NCBI GenBank assembly: GCA_002437735.1
Contig: DJRC01000010.1
Location: forward strand, 936 to 13,441
From: Oscillospiraceae bacterium UBA6370
GTDB taxonomy: Bacteria; Bacillota; Clostridia; Oscillospirales; Oscillospiraceae
Reading direction: 5' to 3'
Length of the DNA stretch: 12,506 nucleotides
Under the pieces are notes generated by a model. It was not told the origin of the DNA. It did no database searches and saw nothing but the letters and a program-made list of their open reading frames with translations. The position numbers and the translations under genes were made by a program. Each line of letters begins with the position of its first letter. Position 1 is the first letter of the stretch. This document shows, piece by piece, positions 1 through 5,214 of the stretch.

Positions 1-734
1 CAGCAGGTCATCACGAAGCGGCCCGGGCAGTGGACGCCGGGGAACTTCTTGGAGTGGCACATGAGGAGCTTCATGTGAACACGCTTGCCGTCCCAGCGAT
101 CGAGGTGGTCCATCACGTCCACATACCACACGCCGTAGTCGTCGTCGGGAATGTCGATGAGGTCGGGCGTCATGTCGAACGGACACTCGTTTCCGGTGAG
201 GTAATCCTCGCTGTTGCCGTCGTTGTCCTCCAGATAGATGTCCGCGCGGCGGTTGACCATGCGGAGGTTGCGGGCGCGCAGCGCGTCCTTCAGCTCCGGC
301 GTGCAGCGGTTGAAGACCAGCATATCCGCGTTGGTGATCTTCTCCATCATCAGCTGGCCCATGTTCTTCACGAACAGCTCGAACGTCGGCGCCTGCACGA
401 AGGTCATGATCTGGTAGAGCACCCAGTTGGCGGGCAGCACGTCGCGGTAGAGCCTTTCCATCTGCCACATGCCGTTGTACTCGATGAGCACCTGCTTGGG
501 ACGGTACTTCTTCTCCAGCTCACGGCAGAAGTCGGCGGTCAGCTCGTCCTCGTCGTCCACGGTGACGACGGTGACGTTGTCGAGCGCTTTCTTTTCATAT
601 TCTTCCTCGCCCTCCTCGCAGCAGAGCAGGAGGGTCTTATCCTCGCGGGCGAAGCCGTCCTCCAGGATGCCGTTGATGAAATTGGTCTTGCCGGCGTCGA
701 GAAAGCCGGCGACCAGATAGACAGGAATATCCAT
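1..734 (-). CDS. CobW/G3E-family GTP-binding protein, C-terminus cut by window edge
   Basis: Partial gene, read from ATG at 734; 244 codons are visible with no stop before the left edge. The N-terminus has a P-loop of the G3E type (GFLDAGKT, residues 10-17), with Asp where the usual family member has Gly. A VLIEYNG segment (about 83-88) fits the Walker-B/hhhExxG region and FNR (about 141-143) the guanine-specificity position. The CxCC metal motif of typical CobW proteins is absent. The last visible residues, GRFVMTC (238-244), resemble the end of YcgQ/DUF1980-like domains, so the protein may be a G3E GTPase fused to such a domain; this is inference. The start follows the stop of the upstream GTPase by 12 nt, with the ribosome binding site GGAAGGA overlapping that stop, so the two are co-transcribed and probably translationally coupled. 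The family generally handles metal or cofactor insertion; the substrate here is unknown. Confidence 0.85.
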   Translation of the reverse strand, partial: MDIPVYLVAGFLDAGKTNFINGILEDGFAREDKTLLLCCEEGEEEYEKKALDNVTVVTVDDEDELTADFCRELEKKYRPKQVLIEYNGMWQMERLYRDVLPANWVLYQIMTFVQAPTFELFVKNMGQLMMEKITNADMLVFNRCTPELKDALRARNLRMVNRRADIYLEDNDGNSEDYLTGNECPFDMTPDLIDIPDDDYGVWYVDVMDHLDRWDGKRVHMKLLMCHSKKFPGVHCPGRFVMTC

Positions 735-746
735 GAATGTCCTTCC

Positions 747-1889
747 TTACAGACCGAAAAGCTCGGCGAGCTTGTCTTCCTTGAGCTCCGCGCCGATGAC
801 GCAAAGCCTGCCCGTGTAGTCGGGATGACCCGCGCGGACCTCGTGCTCCTCGGGAACGTAGTCAAATTCGAGCCAGCCGCCCTCGCCGTTCACGATGCCC
901 TTGGCGCGCAGGATGTGGCCGTAGTCGCCGCTGTCGAGCTTCGTGAGAATATCGTCAAGCACGGCCTTGGAGTATAGCTTCGGCGTTTCCTTGCCCCAGG
1001 AGGAGAACACGTCGTCGGCGTGGTGATGATGGTGGTGGCACGCGCAGTCGGGATCGTCGCACTCCTCACCGTCGTGGTGATGATGATGGTGCTCGTGGTC
1101 GTCGTAGTCATGCTCGTGATGATGCTCGTCGTGGTCATCATCCTCGTCGTGGTCGTGATGATGCTCGTGCTCATGGTTGTACTCGTCGTGCTCATCATGA
1201 TCGTGGCCATGATGGTGGTGCTCATGCTCGTGCTCGGCCTCCTCAAGCTCGTGCTCACGGCGCATCTTCTCGAGCAGCTCGTCGCTGAGCGACACCTTCT
1301 CGATGGCGGAGAGGATGGTCTTGCCGTCTAACTCGTCCCACGGAGTCGTGAGGATGGCGGCGTCGGGGTTCTTCTCACGCAGCAGCGCGGCGGCAGCCTC
1401 GAGCTTTTCCTGCGAGAGCTTCTGCGTGCGGGAGAGGATGATCGTGCCGGCGGCCTCGATCTGGTTGTTGTAGAACTCGCCGAAGTTCTTCATATAGACC
1501 TTGACCTTGCTCGCGTCGGCGACGGTGACGTAGCTGTTGAGCTTGAGCTTGGGGCACTCGTCCACGGTGCGCTCGACGGCTACGATGACGTCGCTGAGCT
1601 TGCCCACGCCGCTCGGCTCGATGAGGATACGGTCGGGGTGGAACTGCTCCACGACCTCGCGCAGCGCCTTGTTGAAGTCACCCACGAGCGAGCAGCAGAT
1701 GCAGCCGGCGGACATCTCGGAGATCTCGATGCCGGACTCCTTGAGGAAGCCGCCGTCGATGTTGATCTCACCGAACTCGTTTTCGATCAGCACGAGCTTT
1801 TCGCCCGCGTAGGCTTCGGCAATGAGCTTTTTGATGAGCGTCGTTTTGCCGGCGCCGAGAAAGCCTGAGAAAATGTCAATTTTTGTCAT
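747..1889 (-). CDS. CobW/G3E-family GTPase with long His-rich metal-binding insert
   Basis: Cytosolic P-loop GTPase of the CobW/COG0523 (G3E) group, a family of metal chaperones and cofactor-insertion proteins (zinc, cobalt, nickel relatives). Counting from ATG 1889 (380 aa): Walker A GFLGAGKT at 9-16, the family metal motif CICC at 63-66, an ILIEPSG Walker-B region near 88-94, and SRTQ near 153-156 in place of canonical NKxD. Residues about 213-290 are extremely rich in His, Asp and Glu (about 34 His in 78 residues) and include three Cys (CDDPDCAC). A CobW_C-like region follows (about 305-380). The frame is open up to an ATG at 1928, but the promoter -10 box lies at 1931-1936, so that codon would sit at the transcription start. 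ATG 1889 has an AAGGAAG site about 11 nt upstream and places the P-loop at the usual distance from the N-terminus. First gene of a two-GTPase operon. Zinc or nickel storage or delivery is likely but not shown. Confidence 0.93.
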   Translation of the reverse strand: MTKIDIFSGFLGAGKTTLIKKLIAEAYAGEKLVLIENEFGEINIDGGFLKESGIEISEMSAGCICCSLVGDFNKALREVVEQFHPDRILIEPSGVGKLSDVIVAVERTVDECPKLKLNSYVTVADASKVKVYMKNFGEFYNNQIEAAGTIILSRTQKLSQEKLEAAAALLREKNPDAAILTTPWDELDGKTILSAIEKVSLSDELLEKMRREHELEEAEHEHEHHHHGHDHDEHDEYNHEHEHHHDHDEDDDHDEHHHEHDYDDHEHHHHHHDGEECDDPDCACHHHHHHADDVFSSWGKETPKLYSKAVLDDILTKLDSGDYGHILRAKGIVNGEGGWLEFDYVPEEHEVRAGHPDYTGRLCVIGAELKEDKLAELFGL

Positions 1890-1930
1890 GGTAGGATACG
1901 CTTCCTTTTTCTTGAATTTACTAAACATCT

Positions 1931-1959
1931 ATTATATGCCCGAGTTGTGAACGATTCAA
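1931..1959 (-). promoter_or_regulatory. Sigma-A promoter of the GTPase operon
   Basis: On the minus strand, TTGAAT (1954-1959) is separated by 17 bp from a consensus TATAAT (1931-1936). Initiation is expected around 1923-1926, which supports the ATG at 1889. An imperfect inverted repeat flanks the -35 box (GCCCGAG at 1938-1944 and CTCGCGGGC at 1964-1972, plus-strand reading). It might be an operator, but I recognise no Zur or Fur consensus. Confidence 0.8.
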
Positions 1960-1972
1960 GTCCCTCGCGGGC

Positions 1973-2004
1973 AAAAAGCTCACTTTTTTGCGTAAAAAAT
2001 GAGC
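1973..2004 (-). terminator. Rho-independent terminator of the S24 repressor gene
   Basis: Just after the repressor stop (2009) the minus strand forms GCTCATTTTTT / AAAAAAGTGAGC (one bulge) around an ACGC loop (1978-2004), followed by TTTTT (1973-1977). The stem is unusually A/T-rich but the geometry is right, and it separates the repressor from the GTPase promoter immediately downstream. Confidence 0.7.
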
Positions 2005-2008
2005 AATG

Positions 2009-2764
2009 CTACAGCTGCGGAACCGCGAGGCGGTGCGGCAGCATCACGCGGCCAAAGCAGGCAAGGCTGCGCGTACCGGTGGAGGCGAGCACAACGTCGG
2101 CGTCGGCGCGGGCGCGGTTGAGGGAGAAAAGGTAGGTCATGCCCAGCGCGTCGCGGTGGTACTGCTTGCAGAGCATCGCGCCGTCCACGCAGAAGATGCC
2201 CACGTCGCCGTCCGCGAGCGGATCGCGGTTGACATAGACCACACTCTCGTCGTGAATGTACGGCTCCATGGAGTCGCCCTGAATGCGCACGGCGAAGTCC
2301 GCGCCGCGCGGCACGCTCTCGTCCGCGGGGATATAGGTGAAGTCCTCGTCGAGCACCGGCGCGGCATAGCCTGCGGCGGCGGGGGAATTGTAGAGCGGGA
2401 TCAGGCGCGGCTCGCGCTCGCCGCCGCGCTCCTCCGCCAGCTCGTCGCGGTAGTCGCACAGCGCGTCGGTCACGCTGCGCACGGTGTCGCGTCCGATGGG
2501 AGAGAGCGAGCGGTATTTTTCCAGCAGCGTGCGCTCGGCTCCGGAGAGATCGAAGCCGCCGCTGCGGTAGCTGCCGCAGAAGAGCTGGTTGGGGTCGGTG
2601 CGCAGCGCGTCGAATAATCGCAGCAGCACGTCCTCCTTGGGGAAGCTGACGCCGGTCTCATAGTTGCCGACGGCGCTGGCGGAAACGCCGAGCTGCGCGG
2701 CTAGCGCCGCGCGCGTTAGACCGCAGGCCTCGCGGCGCGCCTTGAGTTGATCGCGGAAGCTCAT
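2009..2764 (-). CDS. XRE-family HTH / S24 peptidase-type repressor (LexA/CI-like)
   Basis: 251-aa two-domain transcriptional repressor. Residues about 4-60 form a Cro/CI-type helix-turn-helix (LTRAALAAQLGVSASAVGNYE). Residues about 120-245 form a LexA/CI-type S24 self-cleavage domain: an Ala-Gly pair at 131-132 is the probable scissile bond, GDSMEP carries the nucleophile Ser165, and Lys200 in MLCKQYH is the probable general base. All elements needed for RecA-stimulated autoproteolysis are present. The frame opens at a GTG (2773), but that codon lies inside the ribosome binding site; AGGAGG with 8 nt spacing points to ATG 2764. It has its own promoter (2806-2834) and terminator, and faces an array of ACAAG-N3-CTTGT palindromes that are very likely its operators. 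It is not a standard LexA, which has a winged-HTH N-domain, and no prophage genes adjoin it. It may control a stress response or a vanished element. Confidence 0.93.
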   Translation of the reverse strand: MSFRDQLKARREACGLTRAALAAQLGVSASAVGNYETGVSFPKEDVLLRLFDALRTDPNQLFCGSYRSGGFDLSGAERTLLEKYRSLSPIGRDTVRSVTDALCDYRDELAEERGGEREPRLIPLYNSPAAAGYAAPVLDEDFTYIPADESVPRGADFAVRIQGDSMEPYIHDESVVYVNRDPLADGDVGIFCVDGAMLCKQYHRDALGMTYLFSLNRARADADVVLASTGTRSLACFGRVMLPHRLAVPQL

Positions 2765-2805
2765 GGAAAGCACCTCCTATAAAGGGTTCGAGCAATTTCG
2801 ACACC

Positions 2806-2834
2806 ATCATAACGCAAAAACTTGGCTCTGTCAA
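2806..2834 (-). promoter_or_regulatory. Promoter of the S24 repressor gene
   Basis: On the minus strand, consensus TTGACA (2829-2834) and TATGAT (2806-2811) are separated by 17 bp. Expected start is near 2799, giving a leader of about 35 nt with AGGAGG before ATG 2764. A weak operator-like half site (CCAAGTTT, minus strand, 2818-2825) lies in the spacer, and a perfect operator lies just upstream of the -35, so both autorepression and activation by the bound repressor are possible. Confidence 0.88.
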
Positions 2835-2842
2835 ACATTTTA

Positions 2843-2948
2843 ACAAGAAACTTGTAAATTTATTCTTGACATAACAAGTTTCTTGTGATATGGTAAGGAC
2901 GCTCACAAGAAACTTGACAAAACAAAGCGGCGATTTCAGATAACTTGT
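2843..2948. promoter_or_regulatory. Phased operator array (ACAAG-N3-CTTGT palindromes)
   Basis: Three 13-bp sites share one dyad: ACAAGAAACTTGT (2843-2855), ACAAGTTTCTTGT (2874-2886) and ACAAGAAACTTGA (2905-2917). Their centres, 2849, 2880 and 2911, are exactly 31 bp apart, close to three helical turns, so all bind on the same DNA face. A fourth half site, CTTGT (2944-2948), has the centre predicted by one more 31-bp step (2942). The sites overlap or flank both divergent promoters. Dyad symmetry and position next to an XRE/S24 gene make them the probable operators of that repressor. Confidence 0.85.
2866..2894 (+). promoter_or_regulatory. Divergent, operator-covered promoter with no clear gene downstream
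   Basis: Plus-strand TTGACA (2866-2871) and TATGGT (2889-2894) are spaced 17 bp, with a perfect repressor operator (2874-2886) filling the spacer and another at about +5 to +17. Bound repressor should block it. The transcript would start near 2901 and run to the hairpin at 3051-3082. That stretch (2895-3084) holds no recognisable protein gene. A 39-codon ORF (ATG 2956 to TAA 3075) lacks a convincing ribosome binding site. Confidence 0.7.
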
Positions 2949-3043
2949 GATCGAGATGCTTTTCGGTGTGCGGTTCGGAGGGAACGAATGGATGCAGGAG
3001 CTGTGTGAGTGCTTCGGTGGGGAAGGCGGATTTGCCCGCCGTT

Positions 3044-3082
3044 CAAAAAGAAAATCGTCACGCCATAAGGCGTAACGATTTT
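3044..3082 (-). terminator. Terminator of the tRNA operon, probably bidirectional
   Basis: After the tRNA-Tyr CCA end the minus strand has a 14-bp stem with one mismatch (AAAATCGTTACGCC / GGCGTGACGATTTT, 3051-3082) with a TTAT loop and a TTTTCTTTTT tail reaching 3044. Read on the plus strand the hairpin is followed by TTTTCTT (3079-3085), so it could also stop transcription from the divergent promoter at 2866-2894. Confidence 0.88.
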
Positions 3083-3084
3083 CT

Positions 3085-3169
3085 TGGTGGGGGAAGGTGG
3101 ATTCGAACCACCGAAGTCACTGACAACAGATTTACAGTCTGCCCCCTTTGGCCACTCGGGAATTCCCCC
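3085..3169 (-). tRNA. tRNA-Tyr (anticodon GUA)
   Basis: Acceptor GGGGGAA (3163-3169) pairs with TTCCCCC (3089-3095), followed by discriminator A and an encoded CCA (3085-3087). The anticodon arm has stem GCAGA/UCUGU and loop CUGUAAA, giving GUA. The T arm is GGTGGTTCGAATCCACC. The 85-nt length with a long variable arm is typical of bacterial tRNA-Tyr. It lies 29 nt downstream of tRNA-Thr in the same transcript. Confidence 0.97.
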
Positions 3170-3198
3170 ATATTCGCTTGTGCGCTGAAACGGAAGCT

Positions 3199-3274
3199 TG
3201 GAGCTGGTAGACGGACTCGAACCCCCGACCTGCTGATTACAAATCAGCTGCTCTACCAACTGAGCTATACCAGC
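3199..3274 (-). tRNA. tRNA-Thr (anticodon UGU)
   Basis: Acceptor GCTGGTA (3268-3274) pairs with TACCAGC (3203-3209), followed by discriminator U and encoded CCA (3199-3201). The anticodon loop UUUGUAA on stem GCUGA/UCAGC reads UGU (threonine). The D arm AGCTCAGTTGGTAGAGC and the T loop TTCGAGT are canonical. 76 nt, first gene of a Thr-Tyr operon. The class carries t6A37, the substrate type of the TrmO protein encoded at 7210. Confidence 0.97.
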
Positions 3275-3292
3275 ATTTCAGCAACAGAATGA

Positions 3293-3321
3293 ATTTTAGC
3301 AGATGCCGCACGGTTTGTCAA
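3293..3321 (-). promoter_or_regulatory. Promoter of the tRNA-Thr/tRNA-Tyr operon
   Basis: On the minus strand TTGACA (3316-3321) and TAAAAT (3293-3298) are spaced 17 bp, placing initiation about 12 nt before the mature tRNA-Thr 5' end. A near-consensus, strong promoter, as expected for stable RNA. Confidence 0.87.
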
Positions 3322-3355
3322 GCCTAAATTTTTCGTTTTTCGGGAGGAATGGCTT

Positions 3356-3565
3356 TTGCACTTTAAAACCTGTTCGCCTGCGGAAAAACGCAGGCCCTAC
3401 GGCCGTCCCTGCGGCCGATGCTCGCTGTGTGGGTGCGAGCTGCTGCGCGGGGAGCGCGGCTGGTATCTCAATGGGCAGAGCGTCTGCGCGGACTGCTTTC
3501 CGTCCTTCGCCCGCGCGGAGCTCGCGCCCTGCGAGATCGTGTTCGGAATGGAGGGGGAAGCGTGA
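3356..3565 (+). CDS. Small Cys-rich zinc-ribbon-like protein
   Basis: 69-aa cytosolic protein with no assigned function. It has two CxxC knuckles (C22-x2-C25 and C44-x2-C47, with extra Cys at 6, 19, 27 and 59). Between them is an LLRGERGWYLNG hairpin, and then an acidic FARAELAPCE tail, overall looking like a treble-clef or zinc-ribbon fold. The start is TTG 3356, chosen because GGGAGG lies exactly 8 nt upstream; no ATG is available in frame. The first 18 residues are not domain-like and are encoded by palindromic DNA (3376-3417), so a later start or an inserted repeat fragment is possible. Its TGA overlaps the GTG of the next gene by 4 bases (GTGA), indicating translational coupling. With the next two genes it forms a compact cassette ending in a sigma-like HTH protein. 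I could not identify its own promoter. Confidence 0.7.
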   Translation: MHFKTCSPAEKRRPYGRPCGRCSLCGCELLRGERGWYLNGQSVCADCFPSFARAELAPCEIVFGMEGEA

Positions 3566-3795
3566 CACTATATCAGATATCCTTTACATACCGCGCGGAC
3601 GCGGCGGTGCTGCGCACGCGCATTTCGGAGCTGCGCGCCGCGGCCCGGGCCGCGCAGAACCGCGAGGAGGCCGAGCGGCTCAAGCGGCGCATCGCCGAGC
3701 TTCAGGTGCTGCGCCGCCAGTCGAGCGAGCTGGCCGAGCTGACAAAACGCTATTACGAAAGGAACTATCACCGCGATGAAAGGTACACCCTATAG
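3562..3795 (+). CDS. Small helical, coiled-coil-like protein of unknown function
   Basis: 77-aa protein starting at GTG 3562, overlapping the previous stop and preceded by GGAGGGGGAAGC. After a short beta-like start (TLYQISFTY) nearly the whole protein is charged helix (about 12-65) with heptad-like Leu spacing (VLRTRISELRAAARAA..., ELQVLRRQ...), followed by a Tyr-rich end (RYYERNYHRDERY). No enzyme motif, signal peptide or membrane segment is visible. The frame is open upstream, but that part is the preceding gene read in another frame. It overlaps the downstream HTH gene by 20 nt. The tight three-gene packing suggests that the protein acts with its neighbours, for example as an anti-sigma-like or dimerising partner; this is inference only. 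Confidence 0.72.
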   Translation: MTLYQISFTYRADAAVLRTRISELRAAARAAQNREEAERLKRRIAELQVLRRQSSELAELTKRYYERNYHRDERYTL

Positions 3796-4072
3796 CATCC
3801 GCAACAACGAGTTTTACGGCGACATGGCGGCGTGGCTGCGCGCCAACGCGCAGGACAATGACGGTGAGCTGCTTCGGCTCAAGCGCAACCTGCGCCTGGC
3901 GCGGCAGGAGGCGCTGACCGCGCGGCAGCGGCAGCTGCTCCGGATGAATTTTGAGCAGAATAAGACCGTGACCGAGATCGCGCAGGAGCTGGGCGTCAAC
4001 AAGTCCACGGTGTCCCGCACGCTGCTGCGCGCCAAACGGCGGCTCTATCAATGCCTGCGCTACGCGCTGTAG
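3776..4072 (+). CDS. Sigma-70 region-4-like HTH protein
   Basis: 98-aa DNA-binding protein. Residues about 47-92 match the shape of sigma-70 region 4: LTARQRQLLRMNFEQNKTVTEIAQELG followed by VNKSTVSRTLLRAKRRL. No region 2 is present in its 46-residue N-terminal part, so it cannot be a complete sigma factor; it is a region-4-only regulator or one half of a split sigma. ATG 3776 lies within the end of the preceding gene, with AAAGGA about 12 nt upstream. It is the last gene of the three-gene cassette; a new promoter follows 8 nt after its stop. Its role is unknown; it could regulate a competence-, sporulation- or element-associated gene set. Confidence 0.8.
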   Translation: MKGTPYSIRNNEFYGDMAAWLRANAQDNDGELLRLKRNLRLARQEALTARQRQLLRMNFEQNKTVTEIAQELGVNKSTVSRTLLRAKRRLYQCLRYAL

Positions 4073-4079
4073 TCCGCGC

Positions 4080-4108
4080 TTGACTTCGGCACGGCGTGCG
4101 CATACAAT
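4080..4108 (+). promoter_or_regulatory. Promoter of the yitT-like gene
   Basis: TTGACT (4080-4085) and TACAAT (4103-4108) are spaced 17 bp. The spacer contains a short dyad, GCAC-GGC-GTGC (4090-4100), which might bind a regulator. The promoter starts 7 nt after the stop of the HTH gene and no terminator intervenes, so read-through from the cassette is also possible. Confidence 0.8.
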
Positions 4109-4140
4109 AAAAAGCACCGGAAAAAACAGGAGCGGAGGGA

Positions 4141-5028
4141 ATGTCTATGCTGCACAAAGCGATACAGAACCGGTGGTGCCGGCTGGCTCTGGCCGTGGCC
4201 GCGACGCTGCTCTACGCCATCGGCGTGAACTGGTTCATTGTCCCGATGGGACTTTACACCGGCGGCCTGCTGGGCTTCTGCCAGGTCGCCCGCACGCTGA
4301 TCGTGGAGGCGCTGGGGCTGTCGCCGAACGTGGATTTTTCGGGCGTCCTGTATCTGGCGGCGAACGTGCCCATCCTGCTGCTGGCGTGGCAGGCGCTGGG
4401 AAGGGGCTTCCTTGTGCGCACCGTCGTGTGTACCGTCACCTCGTCGCTTTTTCTGAGTCTCGTGCCGCCACCGGCGGCGCCGCTGGTGGAGGAGACGCTG
4501 ACGAACTGCGTGCTCGGCGGCATCCTCGTCGGCTTTTCGCTCGGCGTTGTGCTCACCTGCGGCTGCTCGACCGGCGGACTGGACATCCTCGGACTGTGGC
4601 TCGCCAAGAAGGGCAAGGGCTTCAGCGTGGGGCGCTTCAGCCTTGGCTTCAACGCGCTGCTCTACACGCTCTGCGCGGTCCTCTTCGGCCTGCGCGCGGC
4701 GATCTACTCCATAATTTATACGGTGTTCTGCGCGCTCTTCATTGACCGCGGGCACCAGCAGAACATCACCGAGCAGGTGCTCATCTTCACCAAGGACGAG
4801 GACCCCGAGCTGCCGAGGAATATCATGGCGCGGCTCGGCCGCGGCGTGACCTACTGGGAGGGCAAGGGCGCTTACACCGGCGAGGATCTGCGCGTGCTGT
4901 GCGTGTGCGTCTCCAAATTTGAGGAGGCCGACCTTTACGGCGTGGTCCATGAGCTGGACCCGAACGCCTTTTTCATCACGCAGGAGGGCGTGACCATCCA
5001 CGGAAACTTCATCCGCAAGCTGTCTTGA
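4141..5028 (+). CDS. YitT family membrane protein (DUF161/DUF2179)
   Basis: 295-aa inner-membrane protein of the widespread YitT/UPF0750 family, whose molecular function is not established. Residues about 13-205 contain five or so hydrophobic segments with the family-like GLYTGGLLG and LTCGCSTGGLDIL motifs, both Gly-rich turns typical of DUF161. Residues about 215-290 are the soluble C-terminal DUF2179 domain (TKDEDPELPRNIMARLGRGVTYWEGKGAYTG region and a final FFITQEGVTIHG). Length and domain order are normal. Two starts are possible: ATG 4141 (AGGAG 8 nt upstream) and ATG 4147 (GGAGG 8 nt upstream); I keep the longer. Single-gene unit with its own promoter and terminator. Confidence 0.95.
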   Translation: MSMLHKAIQNRWCRLALAVAATLLYAIGVNWFIVPMGLYTGGLLGFCQVARTLIVEALGLSPNVDFSGVLYLAANVPILLLAWQALGRGFLVRTVVCTVTSSLFLSLVPPPAAPLVEETLTNCVLGGILVGFSLGVVLTCGCSTGGLDILGLWLAKKGKGFSVGRFSLGFNALLYTLCAVLFGLRAAIYSIIYTVFCALFIDRGHQQNITEQVLIFTKDEDPELPRNIMARLGRGVTYWEGKGAYTGEDLRVLCVCVSKFEEADLYGVVHELDPNAFFITQEGVTIHGNFIRKLS

Positions 5029-5031
5029 ATC

Positions 5032-5062
5032 AGGGGAGATGCCGCACGGCATCTCCCCTTTT
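5032..5062 (+). terminator. Terminator of the yitT-like gene
   Basis: A perfect 12-bp stem, AGGGGAGATGCC / GGCATCTCCCCT (5032-5059), with loop GCAC and a TTTT tail (5059-5062), begins 4 nt after the stop codon. Confidence 0.9.
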
Positions 5063-5163
5063 GCATGATTTCCTGCAAAAAGTGAGAAAAACGACGGAAT
5101 TTGTGCATATCAGATAATTTGATGGAGTAATTCGGAATAATTTTATTGCATTTTTGGGAAAAG

Positions 5164-5172
5164 TGTGATAAT
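5164..5172 (+). promoter_or_regulatory. Probable extended -10 promoter of the DUF4914-like gene
   Basis: TGTGATAAT (5164-5172) is an extended -10 box. The best -35, TTGCAT (5146-5151), is only 15 bp away, so the -35 contribution is doubtful. The surrounding 5085-5195 is AT-rich, unlike the rest of the window, as expected of a promoter region. A leader of about 35 nt with AAGGAGG would result. Confidence 0.55.
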
Positions 5173-5214
5173 GTACGACCTAATCTTTTATTTTTGAAGG
5201 AGGCGGCTTGCTGC

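Noticed and set aside
1020..1250. Repetitive short motifs resembling a tandem-repeat or CRISPR-like array
   Set aside because: The repetition follows His, Glu and Asp codons in frame with the GTPase; there are no conserved repeats with unique spacers.
1020..1331. Plus-strand ORF rich in Met and Val over the His-rich region
   Set aside because: It is the antisense reading of His/Asp/Glu codon runs of the GTPase gene; its composition is not protein-like and it has no ribosome binding site.
1938..1972. Zur/Fur operator at the GTPase promoter
   Set aside because: The inverted repeat there is GC-rich with a 19-base spacer and does not match the known Gram-positive Zur or Fur consensus.
2956..3075. 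39-codon ORF under the divergent promoter
   Set aside because: Not listed as a gene because it lacks a good ribosome binding site and its end is the terminator stem; kept only as a possibility in the findings.
2009..3274. Intact prophage or integrative element
   Set aside because: Only a repressor, operators and tRNA genes are present; no integrase, excisionase or structural genes, and no visible att repeats.
2966..3292. Plus- and minus-strand ORFs across the tRNA genes
   Set aside because: They translate the two tRNA genes and their terminator; no independent coding signal.
5146..5214. Upstream in-frame start for the DUF4914-like gene
   Set aside because: It would place the N-terminus across the AT-rich promoter region; AAGGAGG and the family length support ATG 5215.
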